A DNA stretch of 64,000 bases from Chitinophagales bacterium (lineage in GTDB: Bacteria > Bacteroidota > Bacteroidia > Chitinophagales > Chitinophagaceae), in assembly GCA_017303855.1 (NCBI GenBank), contig JAFLBL010000006.1:124001-188000 (forward strand), written 5' to 3'. Position numbers and translations under genes: made by a program. The stretch's first letter is position 1; each line of letters opens with the position of its first letter. The notes beneath the pieces are model-generated. The model ran no database searches. It was not told where the DNA came from and saw only the letters and a list, made by a program, of their open reading frames with translations. Positions 42,204 to 51,706 of this stretch are shown here, piece after piece.

Positions 42204-44174
42204 TTATAATAATTGTACTTCACCGGCAAACATGCTTTGCCCCATAGCCGACGCACTGCTGCTTACATTCAGTCCACTGTTTACGCCAAAAGTTACATCC
42301 CCACTGGCACTGAGTCCTTCCAGTCCGAGGGTGGAGGAGATTTCCATGGCGGAAGCGCCTACGGATAATTTATTGCCAATATCGGTGACATTAAAATCAC
42401 TATCGAAACTGATAAACTGGGTGGCACTGGCTTCCACACTCAGGACTCCGGCCTCAGCCTGTACGCCAACGCCGATATACATCGTAGTCTGCCCCGAACC
42501 GAATTCATATTCAAATCCACCTATGATCCCTTCGCCCAGATCCACACTTAATGATTCACAACTCAGCGTAACATCGCCGACTCCGAGCGGGATTTTGAAA
42601 CTGACGGGACAATCAATGTTTTTGAAGTTGTCTCTTTTATTGGAAGAATCAGTCCGTTCAATAGTTTGATTGCAGGTGTACTCCACCACGTGTACGCTGG
42701 TCAGTTTGGAAGCCGTACCCAGCAAAATGCCCCGGGCTGTAATGAGGTCGCGGGCACCAAAGGGTACATTCTTTACATACGGGTACCAATAGGCGATTGT
42801 ATTGTAATGCCAGCGGGCATTGTTCCAGGTGTCTTCACAATACCGGTTATAACGGCTGATATAGGCGGCATTCTTTGCATTGTACAAACTGGTTTCTTTT
42901 GCGCAGCAGGCATCGGGGTCCAGTCCGTTGCAGGCATCTTTAAAACGGGCGGCCCATTCGATACTGAATTCCTTCTGCCATTTTTCAAATTCATTTTCGA
43001 TCCGTACCAGTTCATCGGTATACGTGCGGTACGATTTAGCCGTGATCAATTGTGCTTTATGAAACAAGGGATTCAGGCCAACCGCCATAGTACGCCCGCT
43101 ACCCCGGGTCTGTACCATACTCATAATATTCTGTTGCATATCACCACCCGCCCGTTCTTCATAATCGGCACGGGCCCGGTTCCAGGCCTCAGTTTCGGCA
43201 ACCATGCGGGCATTGAATGCTACCGCCGCTTCATAAGTGCTAACCGGACCGGAGGGACAGGAGAAGGCAAGGTTGTCGTCCATCTCCGGGTAATTCATAC
43301 GGGGCGGCATACGAAGCTTATCGCTGAGATCATCGGAAGGCCTGCTGCGTTTCATGCCTTCTGCCGCGGCTTTATTATATCCGCCTTTCATGGAATTGCT
43401 GTAATGACCGGCCGCCGCAGCAGTATTTCCCCGGGCTTCGTTGATATAACCCATCGTGGCATTGGCTTCAATATGAAATGGCTCAACGGAGATGGCCGCT
43501 GATAAAAACCGGATGGCATTATCCATATCGCCCAGCTGGAAATACGACTGCCCGAGATTATTGTTTACCACAGCACTTTTGAGTGCCTGTGGCAACAGGT
43601 GTCTGGAAACCGGAATGGATTTATGCGGGAAACCGGCATGATTGAGTATGGCTGCCAGGTTACTCATGGCGAGCGCATTCGACGGATTGGTTTTTATTAC
43701 GGAACAAAGTATATACAGGGCCGGTACTTCCTGTTTCTTTGTGAAAAATATAAGCGCCAGTGCATGATGTGCATCCGGCGGATATTTTTTCATCCCGGTT
43801 TGCGCTGTGTTTATTTCAGCTGCATTGCCTTTCTGCTTTACCAGTTTGGCCTGCAGTCCGGTTACATAAGCTACCAGTTCGGCTCTTGTCATTGTTTTAA
43901 CCGGAACCGCGGACAGTAATTTACTATTACGACGGGGCAGGGGTACTGCTTCATCTTCATTGACAACAGCGGATGGAAGATTTTTCGTAGCGGGTTTGCT
44001 CTGATTCTGAGGATTGCTTTTATCCGGCTGCCCGGGCTGTTGCTTCATCATTTTTTCAAACTGCTGCATCATTTTCATCATACTGTCCTGCATTTTTTGC
44101 AGGTCTTCGGGCTTCTGGGCCGATGCCAGTAAGGAGTAAAGGGAAAGAAGCAGGAAGAGAATGGATTGTTTCAT
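42204..44174 (-). CDS. TPR-repeat envelope protein
   Basis: A ~656-residue exported protein read from ATG 44174, which begins a clear signal peptide (MKQSILFLLLSLYSLLASAQ). A Met/Gln-rich coiled stretch follows (DSMMKMMQQFEKMMKQQ). Two or three TPR motifs lie at ~150-250 (ALAMSNLAAILNHAGF, NNLGQSYFQLGDMDNAIRFL, NATMGYINEARGN). The middle is Trp/Tyr-rich, and the C-terminal ~170 residues are Gly/Ser-rich and strand-like (GEGIIGGFEYEFGSGQTTMYIGVGVQ). I do not recognise the C-terminal part. It is first in a probable operon with two OmpA proteins, suggesting an outer-membrane or periplasmic assembly role. Confidence 0.78.
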   Translation of the reverse strand: MKQSILFLLLSLYSLLASAQKPEDLQKMQDSMMKMMQQFEKMMKQQPGQPDKSNPQNQSKPATKNLPSAVVNEDEAVPLPRRNSKLLSAVPVKTMTRAELVAYVTGLQAKLVKQKGNAAEINTAQTGMKKYPPDAHHALALIFFTKKQEVPALYILCSVIKTNPSNALAMSNLAAILNHAGFPHKSIPVSRHLLPQALKSAVVNNNLGQSYFQLGDMDNAIRFLSAAISVEPFHIEANATMGYINEARGNTAAAAGHYSNSMKGGYNKAAAEGMKRSRPSDDLSDKLRMPPRMNYPEMDDNLAFSCPSGPVSTYEAAVAFNARMVAETEAWNRARADYEERAGGDMQQNIMSMVQTRGSGRTMAVGLNPLFHKAQLITAKSYRTYTDELVRIENEFEKWQKEFSIEWAARFKDACNGLDPDACCAKETSLYNAKNAAYISRYNRYCEDTWNNARWHYNTIAYWYPYVKNVPFGARDLITARGILLGTASKLTSVHVVEYTCNQTIERTDSSNKRDNFKNIDCPVSFKIPLGVGDVTLSCESLSVDLGEGIIGGFEYEFGSGQTTMYIGVGVQAEAGVLSVEASATQFISFDSDFNVTDIGNKLSVGASAMEISSTLGLEGLSASGDVTFGVNSGLNVSSSASAMGQSMFAGEVQLL

Positions 44175-44262
44175 GACAGGCGCTTTGATAACCTGCACAA
44201 ATTGCTGAATTACAGCATACCGGTCAATTACTAATAATAGTGATATGTAGGATGCAACCTTT

Positions 44263-44904
44263 TTACACCAGGCTGTTCCGGAGGGCTACAGACACGGCTT
44301 CGCTGGCGGAGTGTACCTGTAATTTTTCGTAGATTTTCTTCAGGTGGGCATTTACCGTGTAATAGGTAATAGCAAGGCTTGACGCAATCATTTTGTAACT
44401 ATTACCGTCGGCCAGCAGCTTCAATACTTCTTTTTCCCGCTCGGACAAATCGTACTGAACCGGTTCCTTAACCGGCAGTTCCTGCTGGAAGTATTGCAAT
44501 ACTTTCACGGCTACGGAAGGGGTCATGATGGCCCCGCCTTCAAATACCTGGTGAATAGCTTCAGTGATGCGGGCCGGTGGTTCTGTTTTGAGAATATAAC
44601 CCGCAGCACCATGCCGCAGGCTTTCGAATATTTTTTCGTTTTGTTCAAAAACGGTTTGCATCAGCACTTTTACCCCGGGGAACCGGTGGTGAATAATCTT
44701 CAGGCCTTCAATACCGTCCACATTGGGCATGTCAATATCCATCAGTACCACATCGGGTAGCAGGCTGGCGACTTCTTCTGCAACATGAGAACAGTCGGGA
44801 AAACTTCCCACACAATGCAGGTTGCCGGATAAAGAGAGCAGGGCCGTCAGGCTTTCCCTGCGGTCGGCATTATCATCGTATATCAGCACGTTTATCTCAG
44901 CCAT
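44263..44904 (-). CDS. NarL/LuxR-family response regulator
   Basis: A 213-residue regulator: receiver domain (1-122, phosphoacceptor D56 in VVLMDIDMPNVDG, Lys in ILKTEPP) followed by a LuxR-type helix-turn-helix (~150-210: LSEREKEVLKLLADGNSYKMIASSLAITYYTVNAHLKKIYEKL). It is 32 bp after the kinase gene on the same strand. HisKA_3 kinases such as that neighbour normally pair with this regulator type, so they form a two-component system. Targets are not visible; the downstream TPR/OmpA operon is a possible one. Confidence 0.92.
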   Translation of the reverse strand: MAEINVLIYDDNADRRESLTALLSLSGNLHCVGSFPDCSHVAEEVASLLPDVVLMDIDMPNVDGIEGLKIIHHRFPGVKVLMQTVFEQNEKIFESLRHGAAGYILKTEPPARITEAIHQVFEGGAIMTPSVAVKVLQYFQQELPVKEPVQYDLSEREKEVLKLLADGNSYKMIASSLAITYYTVNAHLKKIYEKLQVHSASEAVSVALRNSLV

Positions 44905-44936
44905 AACAGCAAATTAAGGAATATTGCATGCCCCGG

Positions 44937-46313
44937 TCAATTACTAATAGTAGTAACAGGGAAAACACAACTGATCCGCGTGCCGGAACCTGACACCGAT
45001 TCAAGTGAAAATTGTCCGCCGGATTCTTCACATCGTTTACGCATATTAGTTAGTCCGTTGCCATTTGTTTTGCCGGTTGTAAAGCCCTTTCCGTTGTCCC
45101 GGATCTTCAGGTTGAACTGCTGACCGGTTACCGTAACTGAAATGATCACTTTCCCGGCCTGACTGTATTTGGCAATATTATTTATCGCTTCTTTACAGAT
45201 CAGCAGGATATTTTTCTTGGCTTCAGGCTTTAGTAAAAAGCCCGGGAGCGGGGTATCGCCCGGCACTTCCAGTTCTATATTCCGGGCCTCCAGTAATGAG
45301 GCGCCGAACTGACGGATACGGCGCAACAGGCTTTGCATGTCATCCGTTTCCGCATTGATGGCCCAAACCAGGTCACTCATATTTTCCATAATACGCCCCG
45401 ATGTGTCCCGGATCTTCTCCACCATACCGGCCATCTTGCCGGGGTCGGAAGCCACGGTGCTGAAAATATGAATGCTGCTGAGAGAGGAACCGATTTCATC
45501 ATGCAGTTCCCGCGCTATCCGGTTGCGCTCATGATAGCGTGTTTCCACGATGGCTTCCATCCGTTCAATATCCTTCTGCATCAGCATCTGCCGTTGTTCC
45601 TCGAGTTCTTTCATCGCTTTTTCTTTTTCCTCATAGGTCTGGCGGAGCCGGTAACCCATGGCAGCGGAGAAAAGGAGCACGTCTGCTACTTCTCCAATAA
45701 AAGTAAAGCCAAGAGCATAAATATTCCAGATCCGGAAATTGTAGACAAAAGAAGCAAAACCAAGTATGCCGGTTACAAGAAAGAGCAATGCTCCGGTGAG
45801 TATATACCGCTGGAAAACCGTCTTTCTGGTAAAGGCGTAATTCAATAATACAATGAGTGATACACCAATCAGCAATAGTCTCGACCCCCTGAACAGATAC
45901 CTGTTACGTATGGAAATGATATCTGTTGACATCAGGACGATATGGATAAACGCAATGGCCAGGATCGTCCAGGAAAGCGTTTTCCAGAAATAATAGAGCT
46001 TTTTGTGTGTGGAAGGATGTATCCCCAGTGCCCGGCCGATAAATTCAATGTACCCGTAGTAGAAAAGCAGTTGCAGCAGTTCATCCCAGAACTGGAACCG
46101 CCAGGTCTGGTGTTCGGTTCCCTGTTCACTATGTGTCATAAGTATCCGGCTGAATAAAAAGGCGGATAGAAGGAAAAGGTAGATGCAATAATGTAAAAGG
46201 AGCTTTTCCCGGCGTTGAAAATACAATACGAGGTGGTAAAGGAAGGCAAGCGAGGAAGCCCCCAGTGTATAAATAAGCAGATTATAGTAAAGTGAATTTC
46301 CTTCCGGCCACAT
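44937..46313 (-). CDS. Membrane sensor kinase (7TM-type, HisKA_3)
   Basis: A 458-residue kinase with about seven membrane helices in residues 1-215 (LYYNLLIYTLGASSLAFLYH...), resembling the 7TMR-DISM membrane module without its extracellular domain. A coiled linker (EEKEKAMKELEEQRQMLMQKD) leads to HisKA_3 with the His near 271 (IARELHDEIGSSLSSI) and an HATPase_c domain (CKEAINNIAKYSQ, DNGKGFT, NGNGLTNMRKRCE). It is paired with the LuxR-type regulator downstream. The ligand is unknown. Confidence 0.9.
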   Translation of the reverse strand: MWPEGNSLYYNLLIYTLGASSLAFLYHLVLYFQRREKLLLHYCIYLFLLSAFLFSRILMTHSEQGTEHQTWRFQFWDELLQLLFYYGYIEFIGRALGIHPSTHKKLYYFWKTLSWTILAIAFIHIVLMSTDIISIRNRYLFRGSRLLLIGVSLIVLLNYAFTRKTVFQRYILTGALLFLVTGILGFASFVYNFRIWNIYALGFTFIGEVADVLLFSAAMGYRLRQTYEEKEKAMKELEEQRQMLMQKDIERMEAIVETRYHERNRIARELHDEIGSSLSSIHIFSTVASDPGKMAGMVEKIRDTSGRIMENMSDLVWAINAETDDMQSLLRRIRQFGASLLEARNIELEVPGDTPLPGFLLKPEAKKNILLICKEAINNIAKYSQAGKVIISVTVTGQQFNLKIRDNGKGFTTGKTNGNGLTNMRKRCEESGGQFSLESVSGSGTRISCVFPVTTISN

Positions 46314-46341
46314 TGTAAAGGGAAAATAAGTAATTTGTTGA

Positions 46342-46379
46342 TGTTATCACCAACAAAGTTAGTTGGTGATAACACCAAC
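46342..46379. promoter_or_regulatory. Palindrome between the kinase and pnuC genes
   Basis: GTTATCACCAAC at 46343-46354 and GTTGGTGATAAC at 46362-46373 are exact reverse complements (13 bp counting the flanking T/A pair). A second, overlapping palindrome GTTGGTG-ATAA-CACCAAC spans 46362-46379. The position 10 bp before the pnuC start, between divergent genes, suggests an operator or 5' hairpin that controls the nicotinamide riboside operon. Related sequence is found in the hairpin at 40456-40491. Confidence 0.5.
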
Positions 46380-46388
46380 AAACAGAGC

Positions 46389-47018
46389 ATGGAGATAAAC
46401 TATATTTTCCAGCAGTTTTGGGACGGCATGCGGCAGACCACCTGGCTGGAGTACATCGCTGTATTCGCCGGCATCGCCAGCGTATGGTTCAGCCGTAAGG
46501 AGCATATCCTGGTGTACCCGGTCGGACTGATCAATACGATCATTTATATCTACCTCAGTTTTAAGTTTCACCTGCCTGGTGAGGCAAGCGTGAACTTTTA
46601 TTATACCGTCATGAGTATATATGGCTGGTATATATGGATGAAAAAAAACGATCAACAGGATACGGTGCTGCATGTCACCTGGTCCGATAAAAGGATGCTT
46701 TTATACCAGGGCCTGTTCTTTTTGTTTTTTTATGTGACCATCTATTTTTCCCTGGTCTATCTTAAAGAGAATTTCTTTGAAGGGGCCATTCCCTGGGCCG
46801 ATGCCTTTGCTTCTGCCACCGCTTTTACCGGCATGTGGCTGATGACCAGGAAAAAAGTGGAAAGCTGGTACTGGTGGATCGCCACGAATATTGCTTCCGT
46901 GCCGCTTTATTTTGCAAAAGGACTTGTTTTCACCAGTGTTTATTATATTGTACTGCTCATTATGGCAATGGCTGGTTTGATGGAATGGACCAAAAGGGCA
47001 AAACAAAAGCATGCTTAA
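46389..47018 (+). CDS. pnuC: PnuC-type nicotinamide riboside transporter
   Basis: A 209-residue membrane protein read from ATG 46389; a longer frame from 46335 would run through the palindrome and is unlikely. It has about seven helices and the PnuC signatures WLEYIAVFAGIASVWFSRKEH, VNFYYTVMSIYGWYIW and WWIATNIASVPLYFAKGLVFTSVYYIVLL. PnuC lets vitamin B3 nucleosides enter by diffusion, trapped by phosphorylation. The gene overlaps the downstream NadR-type kinase by 8 bp, which fixes the substrate as nicotinamide riboside rather than thiamine. Confidence 0.9.
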   Translation: MEINYIFQQFWDGMRQTTWLEYIAVFAGIASVWFSRKEHILVYPVGLINTIIYIYLSFKFHLPGEASVNFYYTVMSIYGWYIWMKKNDQQDTVLHVTWSDKRMLLYQGLFFLFFYVTIYFSLVYLKENFFEGAIPWADAFASATAFTGMWLMTRKKVESWYWWIATNIASVPLYFAKGLVFTSVYYIVLLIMAMAGLMEWTKRAKQKHA

Positions 47019-47565
47019 AAAAATCGTCATCATCGGTCCGGAAAGTACCGGCAAGAGCACACTCTGCCGGCAACTGGCTGAGCATTACGAAACAGCCTGG
47101 TGTCCCGAGTTTGCCCGGGAGTTTCTGCATACAAATGGCACGGATTATACGTATGATGACCTGCTCACTATTGCCAAGGGCCAGCTGGTCCTGGAAGAGG
47201 AGTATTCAGCGCGGCTGGAACAGCAGTCGGAACCAATGCTGGAAGCCGGCGGGCATATTCCACTCTTTATAGATACGGATATGTATGTAATGAAAGTCTG
47301 GTGTGAGTTTGTGTTTAATCACTGCCACCGGTACATCCTGGAGCAGATCAGTGAACGGAATTATGACCTGTACCTGCTTTGCAATATTGACCTGCCCTGG
47401 GTAAAAGATGACCTGCGCGAATACCCCGACCTGCATACCCGGACCAAACTCTATCATATCTACCAGGATATACTGATGAACCAGTCTGTTCCATGGGCCA
47501 CTATCAGTGGCAATGATAATGAACGGCTGCAGAATGCCATCCGGGCCGTGGATGCTATTTTATAA
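47011..47565 (+). CDS. nadR: NadR-type ribosylnicotinamide kinase
   Basis: A 184-residue kinase matching the C-terminal kinase domain of NadR, without the NMN adenylyltransferase and HTH domains. The Walker A motif is GPESTGKST (9-17), followed by the family motifs PEFAREFL, FIDTDMYVMKVW and the lid region DLPWVKDDLREYPD. It phosphorylates nicotinamide riboside to NMN, trapping what PnuC imports and feeding NAD synthesis. The adenylyltransferase step must be done elsewhere. It overlaps pnuC by 8 bp. Confidence 0.88.
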   Translation: MLKKIVIIGPESTGKSTLCRQLAEHYETAWCPEFAREFLHTNGTDYTYDDLLTIAKGQLVLEEEYSARLEQQSEPMLEAGGHIPLFIDTDMYVMKVWCEFVFNHCHRYILEQISERNYDLYLLCNIDLPWVKDDLREYPDLHTRTKLYHIYQDILMNQSVPWATISGNDNERLQNAIRAVDAIL

Positions 47566-47627
47566 ACAGGCACACCGGATTGACGGCTAATGCGTTCAAT
47601 CCGCTAATTTTGGTGCAAGCAGCAGCT

Positions 47628-49286
47628 ATGCAGACACCCAAAGAACATACCTGGCTCCGTTTTTTTATCGGATTGGCCGTCCTGATTAATTTCAGTGGAT
47701 TATTCGTTCCCCTCCTTGACCCCGATGCAGGTATCTATGCCATGATCACCAAGAACATGGTACTGCACAATGATTACCTCAACCTGCAGTTCCAGGATAA
47801 GGACTGGCTCGATAAACCCCATTTCCCCTTCTGGATCACCGCGGCTTTTTTTAAAGTATTCGGTATAAATACCTGGGCCTATAAACTGCCGGGTATCTTA
47901 TTTGCTTTGCTGGGTGCTTTATATACTTATCTTTTTGCCAAACAGCAGTACAATAAAACAACAGCTTTGTGGGCTACACTGATGCTGCTCTGCTCTTTGC
48001 ATTTTCTCGCGTCCAATAACGATGTGCGGGCCGAACCTTTTCTTACCGGAATGATCATTGCCGCCGTGTATCATTTCTCGAATTCATTTCGTTCCTTTTT
48101 CAGCCGGCACCTCGTTGCCGCCTGTGCGTTTACCGCTATGGCCATGATGACCAAGGGACCTTTTACGCTGGTTCCCATTGGCGGGGCTGTGGCCGGTCAG
48201 TTGCTTTTCAGGAAGGACTGGAAACAATTGTTTCACATGCGCTGGTTACTGGCCCTGGTACTGCTCGTAATTTTCATTTCCCCTGAATTATACAGTCTCT
48301 GGTACCAGTTTGATCAGCATCCGGAAAAACTGGTCTTCGGAACCACGAATGTATCCGGTATCCGTTTCTTTTTATGGGACAGCCAGTTTGGCCGTTTCTT
48401 CAATTCCGGTCCGATCAAAGGGAAGGGCGATCCTTTATTCTTTTTACATACGCTCCTCTGGGCTTTTCTGCCCTGGGCGATTTTAATGTATGTGGCATTG
48501 TATAAGAAAATCAGATCGGCTTTCATAGCCTCACAGCGAAACGCGCAGGAATGGTATACCCTCTGCGGCAGCATACCTGCCCTTTTGATGTTTTCTTTTT
48601 CCGGCTTCCAGTTGCCCTATTATACCAATATCCTTTTCCCTTTCTTCGCTATTCTTACCGCCGCTTATGTAATGGAGCTGAAAGAAAAAGAAATACGGCT
48701 CATTGTCCTGTTACAACACCTGATCATTGTTATTATACTAACAGGAATTACCCTGCTTTTTGTAGTATACCGGCCTGCTATTACTTCGGTATTTGCTTTT
48801 GCCGTGCTCTGTGGTTTATTGCTGTTACTCCTGCTCTTTCCCTTTTTTATCAAGCCGGAGCGGCTGCAATCCGTTCTGCTTCGCTCAGCCCTCGCCGTGT
48901 TAATTGTCGGTCAGTTTCTCAGCGGAGTTTTTTATCCGGATGCATTGCAGTACCAGTCCGGCAATCACATGGCGTTTTACCTCAATCGTAACCTGCCGGG
49001 TTTGCCGGCTGCAAGCGGCAATCTCTATATACCGGTGGGTCAGTTTTATCTTGACCGCTATATCCGGATCACGTCGATTGATACGATCTGCAAAAAGGAA
49101 TTTATACGGCCATCGGTTGTATTTATATCTGACAAGGAACTGGAACAACTCAAACAGACGGGCAGCCCTTATGAAATCGTGAAAGAATTTCCGGAATACC
49201 ATATCACCATGCCCGACCTGAAGTTTATCAATCATGCTACCCGTGCCAGCACGCTGAAAAAGCAATTCCTGGTGAAACTGCTTTAA
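47628..49286 (+). CDS. Membrane glycosyltransferase, ArnT/PMT-like (GT-C)
   Basis: A ~552-residue GT-C enzyme read from ATG 47628 (TTG at 47580 would add 16 residues). It has ten or more membrane helices. The first periplasmic loop carries the catalytic acidic motif (LDPDAGIYAMITKNM), followed by DWLDKPHFPFWITA, which is typical of ArnT/PMT-type transferases using lipid-linked sugars. The C-terminal ~100 residues form a soluble periplasmic domain. It probably modifies lipid A, a glycoprotein or another surface glycan. The next gene is a second GT-C enzyme 10 bp downstream. Confidence 0.85.
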   Translation: MQTPKEHTWLRFFIGLAVLINFSGLFVPLLDPDAGIYAMITKNMVLHNDYLNLQFQDKDWLDKPHFPFWITAAFFKVFGINTWAYKLPGILFALLGALYTYLFAKQQYNKTTALWATLMLLCSLHFLASNNDVRAEPFLTGMIIAAVYHFSNSFRSFFSRHLVAACAFTAMAMMTKGPFTLVPIGGAVAGQLLFRKDWKQLFHMRWLLALVLLVIFISPELYSLWYQFDQHPEKLVFGTTNVSGIRFFLWDSQFGRFFNSGPIKGKGDPLFFLHTLLWAFLPWAILMYVALYKKIRSAFIASQRNAQEWYTLCGSIPALLMFSFSGFQLPYYTNILFPFFAILTAAYVMELKEKEIRLIVLLQHLIIVIILTGITLLFVVYRPAITSVFAFAVLCGLLLLLLLFPFFIKPERLQSVLLRSALAVLIVGQFLSGVFYPDALQYQSGNHMAFYLNRNLPGLPAASGNLYIPVGQFYLDRYIRITSIDTICKKEFIRPSVVFISDKELEQLKQTGSPYEIVKEFPEYHITMPDLKFINHATRASTLKKQFLVKLL

Positions 49287-49296
49287 TGGTTCCCAC

Positions 49297-50973
49297 ATGA
49301 AGAAAATACTTCAGCAACAGCATCGTCTCTTCTTCTATGGCATCTGGATTGTACTGGGTATACTGCAGGCGGCGCTTACGGATCTCCGCGATGATGAAGC
49401 TTATTACCGCATTTATTCTTTCTTTCCCGCCCGAGGATATTTTGATCATCCGCCTTTTGTGGCGGCTTTTGTAAAAGCGGGAATGTATCTTTTCCCGGGC
49501 GCCTTTGGTATCCGTTTCTTTTTTCTTTTATTTAATATCCTCACGGTTTATTTCCTGGAGAAATTATTACCGGCAAAAAACCCATTCCTGTTTTACGCCA
49601 TCCTGCTATCCATGGCCCTGATACAACTCGGCGGATATATGGCCGCTCCGGATACACTGCTTATTTTCTTTACCGCGTTGTTTTTTTACCTCTATAAACT
49701 GTTTACCCAAAAAGCCAATTGGATCAATACGCTGAACCTGGGTTTTGCTGCATCGGCACTGATATACAGCAAGTATCATGGCGTACTGGTGTTATTGTTC
49801 ACGTTGCTGTCTGACCGCTATTTGTTTAAAAACTACAAAGTATACGTGGCCGGCGCCCTGGCACTCTTACTTTATATGCCGCACCTGTACTGGCAGTACC
49901 AGCATGACTGGGTGAGTTTCCGGTATCATTTATTTGAAAGCAATGTGAATCCGTATAAAATAAGTTATAGTCTCAGTTACCTGGCCGGACAATTTTTACT
50001 CGCGGGTCCGCTGGCCGGATTCCTATTATTACCCGCGGCTTTTTTGTACAAACCGGAACGACGGGTGGAATGGGCCATGTATTTTACCATGGCCGGCACC
50101 TACCTGTTCTTTTTTCTCAGCTCATTCCGGGGAAAAGTAGAAGCCAACTGGCCCTTTCACGCGTTGGTACCAGTGATTGTTTTGTCATTTGCTTTTTTAG
50201 CCGAACAGGATAAATGGCGGAAGCTGTTACTGAAGCTGCTGCCGGTTACGCTTGTGCTGGTAGTTTTGCTCCGCGTGATAATGATAGCGGATATAGTACC
50301 CTGGCAACCGGTGAAAAAACAGTTGCATGCCTGGAAGGACTGGCCGCAGCAGATGAAAGCAAAAACCGGTGGTTTACCCGCGGTATTCAACAGTTCCTAT
50401 CAGCAGGCTTCCCAATACGGATTTCATGCAGGTGGTATGCAACTGGCCTATTCACTTAATTATTATAAAGGGAGAAAGAATCAGTTTAACTATATCGCCC
50501 TGGATATGTTTTTGCTGGGTCAACCCGTCTGTTTTTTCGACTCGTATAATTGGCGGGATTTTAAAAACACGATACAAACGCCCGCCGGAACTTTCGGATA
50601 CCGTTACGATTCTTTTTTTGTCTCCTTCCCGCAACTGCAGTTTAAAACGGAAAAACCAGTGTTGAAGCTGGATGGAGGAGGCGCTGTCAGCCTGCCTTTT
50701 GCCGTGGAGATGCCGGGAATGTATCATTCCTTTATCCGCAACAGCACAACGGATTTTAAGGACACGCTGCGGATAGCTTTTTTCAATGACAAAGGCTGGG
50801 TGAAAGATGTATATACCTCACTGAGGGTAAAAGATGCAGAACGCGATGGCCGTGTGCAACTGCTGATGAATCCGGGATTGCCCGCAGGTCTTTACACGTA
50901 TATGCTTGCGGTGAACTGCGGCTCCTATCCGCCCACACATAACAGTAAAAAATATCAGCTGATTATTTATTGA
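49297..50973 (+). CDS. Membrane glycosyltransferase family 39-like (GT-C)
   Basis: A 558-residue polytopic protein with about ten helices. The N-terminal loop has the acidic catalytic motif LRDDEAYYRIYSFFPARGYFDHPP, characteristic of the dolichyl-phosphate-mannose transferase-like PMT_2 group in bacteria. A C-terminal soluble domain (~380-558) is beta-rich and may bind the acceptor. It is transcribed with the preceding GT-C gene, and its end overlaps the convergent mtgA gene by 11 bp. The donor is probably a polyprenyl-phosphate sugar. Confidence 0.85.
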   Translation: MKKILQQQHRLFFYGIWIVLGILQAALTDLRDDEAYYRIYSFFPARGYFDHPPFVAAFVKAGMYLFPGAFGIRFFFLLFNILTVYFLEKLLPAKNPFLFYAILLSMALIQLGGYMAAPDTLLIFFTALFFYLYKLFTQKANWINTLNLGFAASALIYSKYHGVLVLLFTLLSDRYLFKNYKVYVAGALALLLYMPHLYWQYQHDWVSFRYHLFESNVNPYKISYSLSYLAGQFLLAGPLAGFLLLPAAFLYKPERRVEWAMYFTMAGTYLFFFLSSFRGKVEANWPFHALVPVIVLSFAFLAEQDKWRKLLLKLLPVTLVLVVLLRVIMIADIVPWQPVKKQLHAWKDWPQQMKAKTGGLPAVFNSSYQQASQYGFHAGGMQLAYSLNYYKGRKNQFNYIALDMFLLGQPVCFFDSYNWRDFKNTIQTPAGTFGYRYDSFFVSFPQLQFKTEKPVLKLDGGGAVSLPFAVEMPGMYHSFIRNSTTDFKDTLRIAFFNDKGWVKDVYTSLRVKDAERDGRVQLLMNPGLPAGLYTYMLAVNCGSYPPTHNSKKYQLIIY

Positions 50974-51706
50974 CTTTAACCGGTGCGGTACCGATTACGT
51001 TTTGTATATCCGGATCGGATTCCAGGTTATTCATCTGCCGTTGTATAAAGGAGGCCCGGCTTAATACATAGGCGGAAGCCGGTTTTACTTTGTAGCGTTT
51101 TGGGCTGGGCAGACAGGCCGCAATCATCGCGGCCTCCTGGCGGCTCAGGTTTTTAGCCGGTTTATTAAAATAGGATTGCGCCGCGGCTTCAATGCCAAAA
51201 ATTCCGTCACCCGTCTCCGCAACATTCAGGTACATTTCCAGTATCCGTTCCTTACTCCAGAAGGTTTCAATCATAAAAGTAAAGTAGGTCTCCAGTCCCT
51301 TACGCACCCAGCTTCTTCCCTGCCACAGAAAAACATTCTTGGCCACCTGCTGACTGATGGTACTGGCACCCCGGATACGTCCCGGTTTTTTTTCATTATA
51401 CTTCATCGCTTTTTTAATGCTCTTCCAGTCAAAACCATTGTGGTCGGGAAACAGCTGGTCTTCGGAGGAAATAACAGCGAGCTTGGCATGAGATGACATC
51501 TCGCTGTAGTCCACGTAATCCCGTTTCAGTCCGTGGCCGGAAACCCAGCTCACAAGCTGCGTCATGGTAATCGGAGGGTTGATCCAGCGAAACAGGATAA
51601 TACAGGCAAACTGGAGAATAAACAGCCATAGGAAAATCCGTTTGGTCCATTTCCAGGTTTTCTGTAAAAAGTTGCGGGAAGATTTGTCAGTGTGTCCAGT
51701 TGCCAT
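50963..51706 (-). CDS. mtgA: Monofunctional peptidoglycan glycosyltransferase
   Basis: A 247-residue GT51 enzyme with one N-terminal membrane anchor (~20-42). The catalytic Glu motif SSEDQLFPDHNGFDW, then GASTISQQVAKNVFL, RSWVRKGLETYFTFMIE and YLNVAETGDGIFGIEAAAQSYF all match MtgA, which polymerises lipid II into glycan strands without a transpeptidase domain. The length fits the family. Its 5' end overlaps the LysE-type gene by 20 bp. Confidence 0.93.
   Translation of the reverse strand: MATGHTDKSSRNFLQKTWKWTKRIFLWLFILQFACIILFRWINPPITMTQLVSWVSGHGLKRDYVDYSEMSSHAKLAVISSEDQLFPDHNGFDWKSIKKAMKYNEKKPGRIRGASTISQQVAKNVFLWQGRSWVRKGLETYFTFMIETFWSKERILEMYLNVAETGDGIFGIEAAAQSYFNKPAKNLSRQEAAMIAACLPSPKRYKVKPASAYVLSRASFIQRQMNNLESDPDIQNVIGTAPVKVNK

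Noticed and set aside
42666..43502. 278-codon plus-strand frame opposite the TPR protein
   Set aside because: It is antisense to a protein with a signal peptide and TPR motifs, and its sequence (His/Gly/Ile-rich) shows no domain.
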